64,000 bases of DNA, taken from Microcystis aeruginosa W13-11. GTDB lineage: Bacteria; Cyanobacteriota; Cyanobacteriia; Cyanobacteriales; Microcystaceae. Where the stretch lies: contig JAADBR010000010.1 in NCBI GenBank assembly GCA_009995705.1, positions 39,894-103,893 of the forward strand. The letters run 5' to 3'. The translations under genes were made by a program, and so were the position numbers. Within the stretch, counting starts at the first letter, position 1, and the number at the start of each line of letters is the position of its first letter. Below are positions 55,616 to 64,000 of this stretch, piece after piece. A model generated the notes under the pieces. That model searched no databases, was not told the DNA's origin, and saw only the letters and a program-made list of their open reading frames with translations.

Positions 55616-57330
55616 AGTTCATTGTCCTCCTGTTGGTTGGCTTTTCCAAAAACTTCGATCCACTCCTCTTTCGCTCTCAGAGGATCATGCCAATAAGCAT
55701 GATAGAGAGCTTCCGCCTGATTCTCCCTTTCTCGATAGTAACGCTCCAAGACTTGATGGGCAGATTCTGTTCTTTCCTGCTTCTGCTCGTGGTTGAAACG
55801 ACGGATGAAGGGATGAAGACGATACCACCCCTCACCTTGTTGTTCTACCTGCCAGACGAAGGAAAAACTGAGGAGCGAGTCAAAGGCAGCATGGGAGGGA
55901 TTGCATTTCAAGGATTCGCCCAGATGAAAGTAAAGGTCTTCATTAAAGGCTCGACAGGCACTCAAGACATAAACCGCATCTTCCAACACCCTGTCTGTGT
56001 ATTTCAGGAGTCTTTCCACCAAAATCCCTAATTTCCGCTCGAATCCCTCTCCTGTCTCGGAAACGGATTGAAAGTCGGCAGCGGTAAAGGCTTCTTTTTT
56101 TTCTTGCGCCATCCTGACTAAATCTGCACATAGCCCCAGCAAGAGCGGATGAACGGAATCGCCATCAAAACTACTATAGGCAATCAAGCTCTGCTGCACT
56201 TGGGTATCCTCAATTCCGACTCTTTGTAGGTAGTCGAGGGCATCGGTTACTTGAAAGTTCAACACTTGCTTGCACTCTAACTTGTCCGCTGTAATTGAAC
56301 AATAGCTGGCTCGATGCCAGCGAGGAATTTCCCGTCCTGCCATGACGATGACAATTTGGGGCAACTCCAACAACTGCGACAACAGACACCGCAGCCACTC
56401 ATCCTGCTTGAAAAATCTGGCACTTCCTTGATTGCGCCCTTCTCCCCAAAAGGCTTCGTGAGTGTCGAAAAACAGCACCAGTTTTTCAGGAGCGCCCTCT
56501 CTTTGCATGGCGACCTTGAGATCTTCCGCAAAAAAGTTAGGTAAAGCAACAATCAATTCCGTATCGGGATCTAAATCGGTGATCCGTTGAAAATCTTTTT
56601 GCTTGAGTCCTCGACCGTTTAGGTAGTGATTCAAGTCCTTACCCAAATGTTTAGCTACGAGATTCAAAGTGCTGGCTGTTAGTATCGCTAAGGTACCGGG
56701 TAAGCCTAGTATGGCCGCCAATTCTTTGTTCTCCTGAGCGATCGTTTTAATTGTGTTAATAATCCCACCAACTACAAATAACTCTTGTGAAGGAAACCAC
56801 TTAGTTATATCAGTTTCATTTGTAAGTTTTCCTGTCTGTTTTAAATGCCAGATGCAAGAAAATTCATAAAGAGGAAAAGAGAGTTTATATCCCAAGCGAG
56901 CAGCATTGGTTGTCAACTGATTATGCAAAATCAGTAGCCCGTCAAAATTGTCTTGAGGTTGTTCTGGTCGCGATGACCTGGCTGGGGACTCAAAATCCAA
57001 CAGTGCGGCTGGCACAAATTGAAAGTCACTTTCCCAGTCAGTAATTGTCTTAATAAACTCAACAATTTCAGGATGGGTTTTGGTTTTAAGTTCTGTCCAA
57101 GTTTCTAAAGGAAAGCGCTTGCAACAATTTTCCAATAAGAATTTCAGCAATAGCGACTTGCCATTGCCACCATCCCCATAGAAGAATAGGATTTTATGGG
57201 GGTCAAGCTCGTCATCGTTGAGATATTCTGCAAATCGCAAGGTTAACTTGTGTCGGTCGGTAAAGTGCCGGAGAGCGCAATTTAGCTGAGTTAACGAGGC
57301 TTTTTGGCTAGTGGGACCGCTGATGCTCAT
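55573..57330 (-). CDS. P-loop ATPase, STAND/NACHT-like
   Basis: 585 residues. Walker A GDGGNGKS at 52-59, Walker B-like LVLFFDTHEAFWG (about 283-295), and sensor-type IVIVMAGREIPRWH, followed by a helical region and a winged-helix-like end (GEGWYRLHPFIRRFNHEQ). This is the layout of a signalling NTPase that switches on nucleotide binding. No N-terminal effector domain is fused, so the downstream CHAT protease is a natural candidate effector. The C-terminus seems to stop where a TPR array would begin, with the next frame continuing it. Confidence 0.8.
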   Translation of the reverse strand: MSISGPTSQKASLTQLNCALRHFTDRHKLTLRFAEYLNDDELDPHKILFFYGDGGNGKSLLLKFLLENCCKRFPLETWTELKTKTHPEIVEFIKTITDWESDFQFVPAALLDFESPARSSRPEQPQDNFDGLLILHNQLTTNAARLGYKLSFPLYEFSCIWHLKQTGKLTNETDITKWFPSQELFVVGGIINTIKTIAQENKELAAILGLPGTLAILTASTLNLVAKHLGKDLNHYLNGRGLKQKDFQRITDLDPDTELIVALPNFFAEDLKVAMQREGAPEKLVLFFDTHEAFWGEGRNQGSARFFKQDEWLRCLLSQLLELPQIVIVMAGREIPRWHRASYCSITADKLECKQVLNFQVTDALDYLQRVGIEDTQVQQSLIAYSSFDGDSVHPLLLGLCADLVRMAQEKKEAFTAADFQSVSETGEGFERKLGILVERLLKYTDRVLEDAVYVLSACRAFNEDLYFHLGESLKCNPSHAAFDSLLSFSFVWQVEQQGEGWYRLHPFIRRFNHEQKQERTESAHQVLERYYRERENQAEALYHAYWHDPLRAKEEWIEVFGKANQQEDNELCQALAEIKKEIPF

Positions 57331-57625
57331 AGCCGTAGTACTTAGAAAATGTAATTGCTCTTAAAGTCTAAAATCTTCTCTAATTCTAGCCTTTCCTCTT
57401 GCCATGCTGACAATAAACTGCTCTGCCACTAAACCGTCAGACTTGAGGGTGCTGATTGGGTAGTATTGCTGAACTTCCTCCCATACATATCTACTACAAT
57501 AGCCGAAAACCCTTATCCATCAATGGATAAAACCATTAACTTTTCTTTATATACCCCGTGTTTATTGTAATATTCCTTAAATAGACAAATGGGGGAAGTT
57601 TAGGCTAAAATGGCGGCCGTGTATA
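57331..57625. promoter_or_regulatory. Upstream region of the ATPase-CHAT cluster
   Basis: About 300 bases that must hold the cluster promoter. Its middle (57480-57525) repeats the IS-flank string seen at 40857-40905, so part is insertion-sequence debris. Confidence 0.4.
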
Positions 57626-57775
57626 GTGATTCAATTAGGATTATTCGAGCAAGTGAACTTAGTGGAATTTGAGAGTGAAGATTATCCATCAGAAAAGTTA
57701 ATTGCTTGTCAAAATCCCTTAATCGCTGAGAAAAATCAAAAACAAACAGAAGCCTTATTCTTTACAATACAATAA
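57626..57775 (+). pseudogene. IS1634-type transposase fragment
   Basis: 50 codons (FEQVNLVEFESEDYPSEKLI, then ACQNPLIAEKNQKQTEALFF) resembling the central part of IS1634-family transposases, which show the pattern GERLIVCRNPLLA. It has no ends or catalytic residues. Confidence 0.45.
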
Positions 57776-57807
57776 AAGTGTAATTAAGCTTGTTGGGGGC
57801 CTGAGCT

Positions 57808-58023
57808 ATGACTAACCCGAATTCGATCGAACAGCTATCGCAAGAATTACTCGATCTAGACCAAGTAGATGCCGATACTGGGGCAGATTTGCGGCAAAAA
57901 GCCCAAGAAATCCTCGCAGAAACCAGTATTGACCTACCGATTCGAGAAGCGATCGCCGATAGTCTCAGTCAAGGCAATCAACTACTTACCCTCAAAACCG
58001 TCGGCAAGGAAGAAAGTTACTAG
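57808..58023 (+). CDS. Small hypothetical protein
   Basis: 71 residues, acidic and helical (SIEQLSQELLDLDQVDADTG, then DLPIREAIADSLSQGNQL). No family recognised. It starts at an ATG with GGGGG upstream and lies 23 bases before the lipoprotein gene, so cotranscription is likely. Confidence 0.55.
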   Translation: MTNPNSIEQLSQELLDLDQVDADTGADLRQKAQEILAETSIDLPIREAIADSLSQGNQLLTLKTVGKEESY

Positions 58024-58046
58024 CACATTTGGAGTCAAAAGTCAAG

Positions 58047-58559
58047 ATGAAAGAAAAAATTTTTTTTGTCTGGCTGGGGCGATTTTTGTCCTCTTTTGGG
58101 CTGTTATCGGGGATAAGTGGCTGTAATTCCCCTCTTTTGATTACTCCTCAAGTTCCCGCTGGTGGTTTAAATAGTTTTGCTCCCGATCAATTCCCCAGTT
58201 ATAGTGCTGATGGTCGCTATTTAGCCTTCGCTTCCGATCGCTCCGGTCGTCGTAGTATATATTTATTCGATTTGCAAGAAAAGCGCCTAGTTAATCTTCC
58301 TAACCTAAATCGTGGCGATTCTAGCCAAGATCAGCCATCTTTAAATGCTGACGGTCGTTTAATTGCCTATATCTCCAGCGAACGCGGTAAAAGTGATGTC
58401 ATGGTTTATGATCGTTCTAGATCCCATACAACCCTGTTAACCGCTAACCTGCGAGGAAGCGTCCGCAATCCCACCATTAGCGGTGATGGTCGCCAAATTG
58501 CCTTTGAAACCAACCAAGACGGTCAATGGAATATTGCGATCATTAACGGCCAATTTTAA
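58047..58559 (+). CDS. TolB-like beta-propeller lipoprotein
   Basis: 170 residues from the ATG at 58047 (a TTG at 58029 is an alternative). The N-terminus ends in a lipobox-like ISGC, predicting a lipoprotein. Three or so WD40-like PD40 repeats follow (FPSYSADGRYLAFASDRSGR, QPSLNADGRLIAYISSERGK, NPTISGDGRQIAFETNQDGQ). A full propeller needs more blades, so it may oligomerise or be a partial domain. Confidence 0.8.
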   Translation: MKEKIFFVWLGRFLSSFGLLSGISGCNSPLLITPQVPAGGLNSFAPDQFPSYSADGRYLAFASDRSGRRSIYLFDLQEKRLVNLPNLNRGDSSQDQPSLNADGRLIAYISSERGKSDVMVYDRSRSHTTLLTANLRGSVRNPTISGDGRQIAFETNQDGQWNIAIINGQF

Positions 58560-58566
58560 ATTTGTT

Positions 58567-59955
58567 CTACTCGGTCTTAATCGTTAAAACCTGTGGAGGA
58601 GTAGCATCTGGTGGATATAAAAAATTTACCTGTACTACACGCCAATCTCCAGGAGGAATAGTCAGAGTCACTAAAGATTCTCCCTCTTGTCCGCGTCTTT
58701 GGACAAGATGAAAAAATCTACTTTGTGCCTGTCCTTGATCATCGTTATAATTGACGGCTACCGTTCCCCGAAAAAACACTTGTGGGGCAGCCGGAGCGAG
58801 AAAACGCAAACCCTGCCCAATAATATCCTCTTTAATCGGTGTTTCTAGCGCAATAGTCACTGTTTTCGCCTCATCACTTCGATTAAATAGAGGTAAACTT
58901 AACCTATATTCCACACCGTAATTACCATGAGCTTGATAGGCCGTATCGGGATAGCGAACTAACATACTAGCACTTTGATTTTGTTCCGTTCCCAATTTGC
59001 CCCCAGGTAGGGTGCTAATCCCATAGGCTATAGATTGACCAGAATCAGGAATATTTAACCATAAAGAAGCTCGATCGACCAATCGAGCTGGCCAAGCTGA
59101 ACCTTGGGACACTCCCGCTACCCGTCCATAAATTATCTGTCCTTGACTATTGGGAGGAGTGGGCGCTCGATCGCGCGGAGTCGATAAATCGCCTTTTTCT
59201 AGCAAATTTTGCCATTCTGTCAGATTTGGTGGTCTTTCCTGCCCATTTTCGTCTAGGGGTGCATAAAGAGCTAAACTAGCAGCGTAGAGAAGACCGTCAC
59301 TTTCCAGACGAAGATAAGTGGATCTACCGTTTAAAGGGGGAGTCAAATCGCGCACGGGAATCGCCGCATTTAAGACCATAAAACTCTCCCCAGGGGGAAT
59401 AATAATCCTATCGGGAAAAATATCCTGACGCTGCCCCATTAAAATATCCCCCATTACCCGACTTCCCGGCCCGGCAAAAACCGTCCCCTGATTATTTTCC
59501 ACTTGTGCGGGTAAATCGATAAAAGCTGCATCGGGTTGACTCAAATAACTGGCCCCCTGCAAAATTTTAACAGTCACGGGATTAGGACTGGGATTGTGGA
59601 GTAATACACCCAGATAAAGGGTGCGTAAATTATCGGGAAAATTCCCCCTCGCTACATGGTGGGCAAAAATATCAAAGCGTCCCTGAAAAGCATAATTTAA
59701 ATGGGCCGAGGGGAAACTTTTCTCTTGGGGGGGAAAAGTCGAAAGCAAAATCCCTTCTCCTAGCAATAATTCGGGACTATTGCTGTTAAAAACGGGAATT
59801 TGATCTAGTTGATTCGGCAAAGGACGCACCTGCGCCGGTCGAATTATTTCTACACTAGGGGGAGTTTGGGCAATGGGTAGTAAAAAAGGTAACATCACAC
59901 AAATTACCATCTCAAGATAATTAATCTTTGATCGTAGCATTATTGGCTCGCTCAA
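58567..59955 (-). CDS. DUF3370 family exported protein
   Basis: 462 residues with a signal-like hydrophobic start (MVICVMLPFLLPIAQTPP). The cyanobacteria-specific DUF3370 region follows: VFNSNSPELLLGEGILLSTF, then LYLGVLLHNPSPNPVTVKIL, and GAGSRVMGDILM-like AGPGSRVMGDILMG. The composition is beta-rich, as expected for an envelope protein. Function unknown. Convergent with the TolB-like gene, 7 bases apart. Confidence 0.85.
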   Translation of the reverse strand: MSEPIMLRSKINYLEMVICVMLPFLLPIAQTPPSVEIIRPAQVRPLPNQLDQIPVFNSNSPELLLGEGILLSTFPPQEKSFPSAHLNYAFQGRFDIFAHHVARGNFPDNLRTLYLGVLLHNPSPNPVTVKILQGASYLSQPDAAFIDLPAQVENNQGTVFAGPGSRVMGDILMGQRQDIFPDRIIIPPGESFMVLNAAIPVRDLTPPLNGRSTYLRLESDGLLYAASLALYAPLDENGQERPPNLTEWQNLLEKGDLSTPRDRAPTPPNSQGQIIYGRVAGVSQGSAWPARLVDRASLWLNIPDSGQSIAYGISTLPGGKLGTEQNQSASMLVRYPDTAYQAHGNYGVEYRLSLPLFNRSDEAKTVTIALETPIKEDIIGQGLRFLAPAAPQVFFRGTVAVNYNDDQGQAQSRFFHLVQRRGQEGESLVTLTIPPGDWRVVQVNFLYPPDATPPQVLTIKTE

Positions 59956-60085
59956 TTTAGATAGTATTCTGTTTGTCCATATCTAGAGGATTGTTTAATA
60001 TTTCTTTGGGGTGTTAGCTGACCTTTTTGGTTAAGTAGTTGGTTATAATTAAATTTAAAATCGATTTTAGGTTCGATCCCCCCTG

Positions 60086-60104
60086 CCCCCCTTGATAAGG
60101 GGGG
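60086..60104. repeat. Hairpin repeat CCCCCCTT/AAGGGGGG
   Basis: 8-bp stem with a GAT loop. This C-run/G-run palindrome is a frequent dispersed element in cyanobacteria. It lies in the 370-base spacer before moaA, where I see no other feature. Confidence 0.7.
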
Positions 60105-60330
60105 TGTCTGATAATTTTTAACGCCTACCTACTTAAGTACAATCAAGAAAAATTATCAAATTTCCCAATCGTTATTAGCTCTTGCCATTGAGCAAATCTA
60201 TTGTCATCATAGACTAAAATCTAGATGTAACCGCGGTTTTCTGGAAACTTAGCCCGATATCTAGATATCGATCGAGCCGAAATTGTTATGATAAATTCAT
60301 GAAGTTTTATAACAGTGTTTCCCCTTGAAC

Positions 60331-61320
60331 ATGAACCAAATCGACTATCTCAGGATTAGTTTAATCGATCGCTGTAACTTTCGCTGTCAGTATTGTCTGC
60401 CTGAAGATGCAGAATTGGCCTATGTTCGACCGCAAGACTTACTCACCCGGGAGGAAATTCTTACTTTAGTCGAAAATGTCTTTATTCCCCTCGGTTTCCG
60501 CAAATTTCGTCTTACTGGTGGAGAACCTCTCTTACATCCCGAAGTAGTGGAGATTGTGCGCGATATCGCCTCTTTATCTGCTACTAGCGATTTAGCCTTG
60601 ACCACTAATGGCTATTTACTTGACAATTTAGCCGAAATGTTGTATGGGGCCGGACTAAGACGGATTAATATCAGTTTAGACTCCCTCGACCCCGACACTT
60701 TCGATAAAATTATCGGTAATCGCGGCCGGAGTCGTTGGCAAAAAACTTGGGCAGGTATTCAAGCAGCCCAGAGAGTGGGTTTTGACCCCTTAAAGTTGAA
60801 TGTGGTAGTAATTCCGGGGATAAATGAGACAGAAGTGGAAGATTTAGCGGCTTTGACCATCGATAAGCGTTGGCACGTCCGTTTTATCGAGTTTATGCCC
60901 ATCGGTAACGGTGATTTATTTCAAGAAAAAGCTTGGATTGCGAACGAGGAATTAAGGGGGCGAATTCGGGCTAAATGGGGTTTAAATGAGGGTCAAGTGC
61001 GGGGAAATGGTCCAGCTGATGTTTTTCAAATTCCGGGGGCTAAGGGTACAATTGGCTTTATTAGTCAGATGTCGGAATGTTTTTGTGATCGCTGTAACCG
61101 CCTACGTCTCTCAGCCGATGGTTGGTTGCGTCCCTGTCTCCTCAACGAAACTGGACAAATTGACCTAAAAACTGCCCTCCGTCAAGGAATTTCGCCAGCA
61201 GAAATCAGGAAAAGAGTCCGGGGATTAATAGAAATGAAGGCAGAAATAAACTTTAAACTGCGTGATTCCGGCACATCAACCGGCATTTATACCCGTACTA
61301 TGTCCCAAATTGGCGGCTAA
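60331..61320 (+). CDS. moaA: GTP 3',8-cyclase MoaA
   Basis: First step of molybdenum cofactor synthesis, a radical-SAM reaction on GTP. The ATG at 60331 (329 residues) is preferred over the TTG at 60325. The SAM cluster is CNFRCQYC (Cys15, 19, 22), [10 protein letters not shown] follows, and the second cluster is [20 protein letters not shown]. The C-terminus ends in GG (the sequence is SQIGG), the conserved functional tail of MoaA. Stand-alone gene. Confidence 0.96.
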   Translation: MNQIDYLRISLIDRCNFRCQYCLPEDAELAYVRPQDLLTREEILTLVENVFIPLGFRKFRLTGGEPLLHPEVVEIVRDIASLSATSDLALTTNGYLLDNLAEMLYGAGLRRINISLDSLDPDTFDKIIGNRGRSRWQKTWAGIQAAQRVGFDPLKLNVVVIPGINETEVEDLAALTIDKRWHVRFIEFMPIGNGDLFQEKAWIANEELRGRIRAKWGLNEGQVRGNGPADVFQIPGAKGTIGFISQMSECFCDRCNRLRLSADGWLRPCLLNETGQIDLKTALRQGISPAEIRKRVRGLIEMKAEINFKLRDSGTSTGIYTRTMSQIGG

Positions 61321-61324
61321 AAAT

Positions 61325-61531
61325 CTACTGTCCGAATTCTACTCTAGCCTGTTCTACCATTTCCACGGTAACTCGATCGGAACCGGCATGACGAGCTAAT
61401 TCTTCTATCCTTTGACGCGCTTGGGAACGAACAAAATAGGGAATATTTTCCAGTTTTGCTTTTGCTTCTGGGGTCCATTGTAGTTGATCGGAAAAATCTA
61501 GGCTCTCCCCGGTTTGGTGGGTAAAATGCAT
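61325..61531 (-). CDS. PCP-reductase-domain small protein with a MITE-derived 5' end
   Basis: 68 residues from the ATG at 61531. The core begins [20 protein letters not shown] and continues [16 protein letters not shown]; it is the PCP_red domain found at the end of the ChlB subunit of light-independent protochlorophyllide reductase and as separate small proteins. The first 10 residues, including the ATG, lie inside MITE copy C; an in-frame ATG farther up (61645) is also repeat-encoded. The native start has therefore been replaced. Confidence 0.72.
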   Translation of the reverse strand: MHFTHQTGESLDFSDQLQWTPEAKAKLENIPYFVRSQARQRIEELARHAGSDRVTVEMVEQARVEFGQ

Positions 61532-61641
61532 TCTAAGATACATTACTCCTAGCGAGTGAGTGGAACGAACCACAAAGACACAAAGGACACAAAGATCGAT
61601 CCTATGTAAGTTAAACTGATCACACAGAAACCAGAAGAGCC
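61501..61641. mobile_element. MITE-like repeat, family GGCTCT...AGAGCC, copy C
   Basis: 141 bp, same orientation as copy A, ends GGCTCTCCCC and AGAGCC. No target duplication is visible. It sits between the PCP-reductase-domain gene and the membrane-protein gene, whose stop begins at 61644, directly beside it. Confidence 0.82.
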
Positions 61642-63445
61642 TCATTTTTTTGAAATTCTCAGCTTAATCTCACCATTTAATTTGACAAACTGTTTACCTT
61701 CTCGGTCATAAACCCAACCTTTGATCGCAGTTTCTTCTCGATTAAGAGACTGGGGAGAAATCTCAGCTTCCCATTGAACTTTGTTATCAGATTTGTTGAC
61801 AATAGTAGCATTGGCAAAGAATGAGCGATCACCATCAGAAGACAGTAGCACTAATTCTGGCGTTTGGCTACGTTCTGGTAAGGTGGCCCAACCTGTTACT
61901 TTTATCTTGCTACTCCTCGACAAAGTTATGGGTTTATCAGTTGTCATTGGCTGCTCAATCTGTCCATAAATCTTGGTAGGTTCTGTAAATTGTATTTGTT
62001 TGGGAAAATCTCGAAAACCTATCCTTTCAAGAATAAAAGCCCCATTTCTTATACGAACTAGAGCGGAAGGAGTCGCATTAGGCATTAAGGTCTCTAAGCA
62101 GTTATTAATTGGACAGTCCATATAGCGTGTACATTTCTTATGAGATTCGCTTACAGTTGATTCCTCTGTTTGATAAAAGGATTCATTTAAATAGTGGATA
62201 ATTTCTAAGCAGTTTCTACCAGGGGATACTTTTTCTACCCAAGAACGTGCATAGACAATAACGGCTAGGTTGACGGAGTTATAGAACAAGATTAATAAGA
62301 CAATACTGGTTAAAGTATAAAAACGCAACCTTCTATAGTTTTTCTGCTCTAAATGTGAAGATTGATAGCACATTAATAATCGACCCGTTTGTAAGCAAGA
62401 TATCGTCAGTAAAATTAAGGGGGTAGTATATCTTGATGCTAGAGCCTGTTCTACCCCTAAGTTACTTCTAGCCAGAGTAACGAGTAGAGCAAACAAAATC
62501 GTAAACCAACCTATCGATAACCAAGGTGCTGCATAGCTAAACAATTCTGATCTAGATTTCCTTAATGAATAGAAATTGAAAAATAAAAATATCGTAAAAA
62601 GCAAAAGTCCAGTTAGATTAGGAATCAGGCGAAATGAAAACCCCGCTCCTAGAATTGTAAAAAAGTAGTCTAAAGCAGTTGGTAAATTCTTTAAAAAAAG
62701 TAATATATCGAGGTTACTTTTTGTTCTTTGAGAATCAATACTGTAGAAAAAATAACACAATAAAAAAAGTATTATATCAGCAATTCTCATTTCAAAAAGT
62801 AACAATTTGTACAGACAGAAAAAGAGATTTAACAGGTGGCAAAATCGCGATCGCCAATCAGTGTTGGACGGGTGTAATTTCAGCTATTCAAAAGCTAAGA
62901 ATAAAAACGGCTAGGAGCAAGCAAGTATTGATTAAGAAAAAGGCAAGTTGAAATCCAAATAACCAACTGCCAGCTTGATATAAAGAGAATAGTAAGAAAC
63001 AAGTTAATATATTAAACAAGTGAAAGGATAATTTATCTTGATTGTAACTAATCTCTGCTATTTTATACATTAAAAAGAACGTAATTATTACCAAAAAAAC
63101 ATTGAAGTATCTTTCCAGATCGAGATTCCACTGTGACGTAAAGGCAAGTAAGGCAAATATAGCTTTTGGAAATAAAATTCGGTGTTCGTTGTGCGGAGCA
63201 AAAAAATCTCCAAAAGTTGCAGAACCTTTGTCTATTTTATCAAATAAACTGACTAATGCCCATTGATCGTTAAAGGGAACATCTACGCTAAATTTAGAGA
63301 TAAACCAAATAACTAAGACAACTGGTATCAGATAGGCAATAAAGATAATCTTGTTTTGAGACGGACTCAAGGTTTGACCATCTAGATTGCCCATGAAAAA
63401 TCTTATTTGCTGCAATGCTTTTCTCAACATGGTTCTCCAATTCAA
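61642..63445 (-). pseudogene. Multi-pass membrane protein gene split by a 112-bp repeat
   Basis: The upstream part (62888-63445) and downstream part (61642-62805) are one gene. Deleting 62778-62889 joins the upstream codons FILSF to YIILFLLCYFFYSIDSQR in the same phase. The full protein would be about 560 residues: roughly ten membrane helices, an early loop with FNDQW and HNEHRILFP, then a C-terminal soluble beta domain (about 150 residues). The NDQW/NEHRI motifs recur in uncharacterised bacterial membrane proteins of polysaccharide loci. Truncated products from each part are possible. Confidence 0.8.
62778..62889. mobile_element. 112-bp repeat element, copy 2, inside a gene
   Basis: Identical over its whole length to the copy at 36308-36419. 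There is no target duplication and no terminal inverted repeat, and it carries a HIP1 octamer. It introduces a TGA at its left junction in the interrupted gene. Confidence 0.88.
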
Positions 63446-63734
63446 AAATGAAACGCATCAACCTCAAGAGTCGACAATGAAAGGCTCATTAGGCACTGTC
63501 CGATCATTAACAAAAGTAAATCAGACCCAAAAACGAAGCCCTCAACATCTTAACATAGAACAAAGAAAATTGAGTTCTTCGGTTTGTCTTATGCAATCGA
63601 CGGGATTATAAGAGATGAAACCCTTATAGAGAAAGACATTTGGCGATTTTTGTCAATTGTTTTTGATCTAGAGCGAACTAATGAATTAAATCTCTTGCCA
63701 GATAAAGATTTAGTCGATTTGTGCTACCCTCTCG
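63446..63734. other. Region with a short ORF fragment
   Basis: A plus-strand frame without a start (63577-63727) reads FFGLSYAIDGIIRDETLIEK, then DIWRFLSIVFDLERTNELNL. It looks like a genuine protein fragment, but I cannot name the family. The rest holds the upstream region of the membrane-protein gene. Confidence 0.35.
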
Positions 63735-63896
63735 AACCATAACAAGTAACGAAGAGCCAAATTCTGTTGTCGGTGGTGATTCGGTAGTAGTGATAGCGGC
63801 TTAATCCTTTGCCAGCTGTGCATTGTAGTCATGGATAAAATACCAAACAGCTCCAACGTGATTCTCCATTTTTTTAGAGAAAGATAGGGGAGCATC
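63735..63896 (-). pseudogene. DDE transposase C-terminal remnant
   Basis: Homologous over about 130 bases to 41021-41145. The recognisable frame gives VWYFIHDYNAQLAKD, then a stop. The flank after it (63968-64000) repeats the string at 11984-12012, so IS material continues to the window end. Confidence 0.55.
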
Positions 63897-64000
63897 TCAT
63901 TTATGCAAGTGAGTAATTATACTTGTCCCTAAAACTGGTTTCTAGCAAGGTTTTCAAAATAGCTTGACATAAAAACCTGATTTAGGAGTTACAAAGGTGA

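Noticed and set aside
60060..60110. GGTTCGATCCCCC string considered as a tRNA T-arm
   Set aside because: No cloverleaf can be built around it; it is the edge of the C-run/G-run hairpin repeat.
63710..63895. 61-codon minus-strand frame near the right end
   Set aside because: It is an out-of-phase reading of the transposase remnant; the recognisable frame is another one.

Overview
The window reads as chromosome from a bloom-forming cyanobacterium, most likely Microcystis. Evidence seen in the sequence: many HIP1 octamers (GCGATCGC), an allophycocyanin-family gene (apcF), a CcmP-type carboxysome shell gene, a Psb32-type photosystem II repair gene, several genes of cyanobacteria-restricted families (COP23, DUF3370, DUF1822), moderate GC content, and a heavy load of IS debris and short intergenic repeats. 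The genus call is inference.

Layout. 1-3.9 kb: glucokinase, ccmP, a small hypothetical gene, and a type II NADH dehydrogenase. 4.3-9.8 kb: a complete mycosporine-like amino acid (sunscreen) operon, mysABCD, on the minus strand. A decayed IS630 transposase abuts its 3' end, and a perfect 18-bp-arm hairpin plus IS debris abut its 5' end. 9.8-12.2 kb: a graveyard holding a transposase fragment joined to xisH (with an in-frame stop), an intact xisI, and a PEP-CTERM gene that has lost its 5' end. 12.2-29.7 kb: mostly housekeeping genes (M16 peptidase, fructosamine kinase, murG, a CcdA/thioredoxin pair with a Cys-repeat linker, cysteine-dioxygenase-like cupin, a two-component pair, transglutaminase, psb32, hybrid kinase, recJ).

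30-35 kb is toxin-antitoxin country. It holds one intact RelE-type module flanked by 28-bp direct repeats, a second module cut by an IS630 element whose removal restores the antitoxin exactly, and a decayed VapBC-like pair. Between them lie proB, apcF and yqgF. 36-46 kb has a DprA-like gene, a MAPEG gene, an adenosine-deaminase-like gene, an alpha/beta hydrolase, a sugar epimerase (hpnA-like) with a nonsense codon, glgP, and tRNA-Asp. 46.8-57.3 kb is a protease and signalling island: a COP23 protein, a 1249-residue protein with two trypsin-like domains, TPRs and a PDZ domain, a retropepsin-like protein, and a four-gene minus-strand cluster (P-loop STAND-like ATPase, TPR/HEAT/DUF1822 protein, DUF433 protein, membrane-anchored CHAT protease). 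That cluster is the best candidate here for an uncharacterised signalling or conflict system. 57.8-63.5 kb has a TolB-like lipoprotein, a DUF3370 protein, moaA, a small PCP-reductase-domain protein, and a membrane-protein gene split by a 112-bp repeat.

Two short mobile repeat families are visible. One is a 141-146 bp GGCTCT...AGAGCC element with imperfect 19-bp terminal inverted repeats; it has three copies, two of them with 7-bp target duplications. The other is a 112-bp element with two copies, one of which interrupts a gene so precisely that removing it restores the frame.
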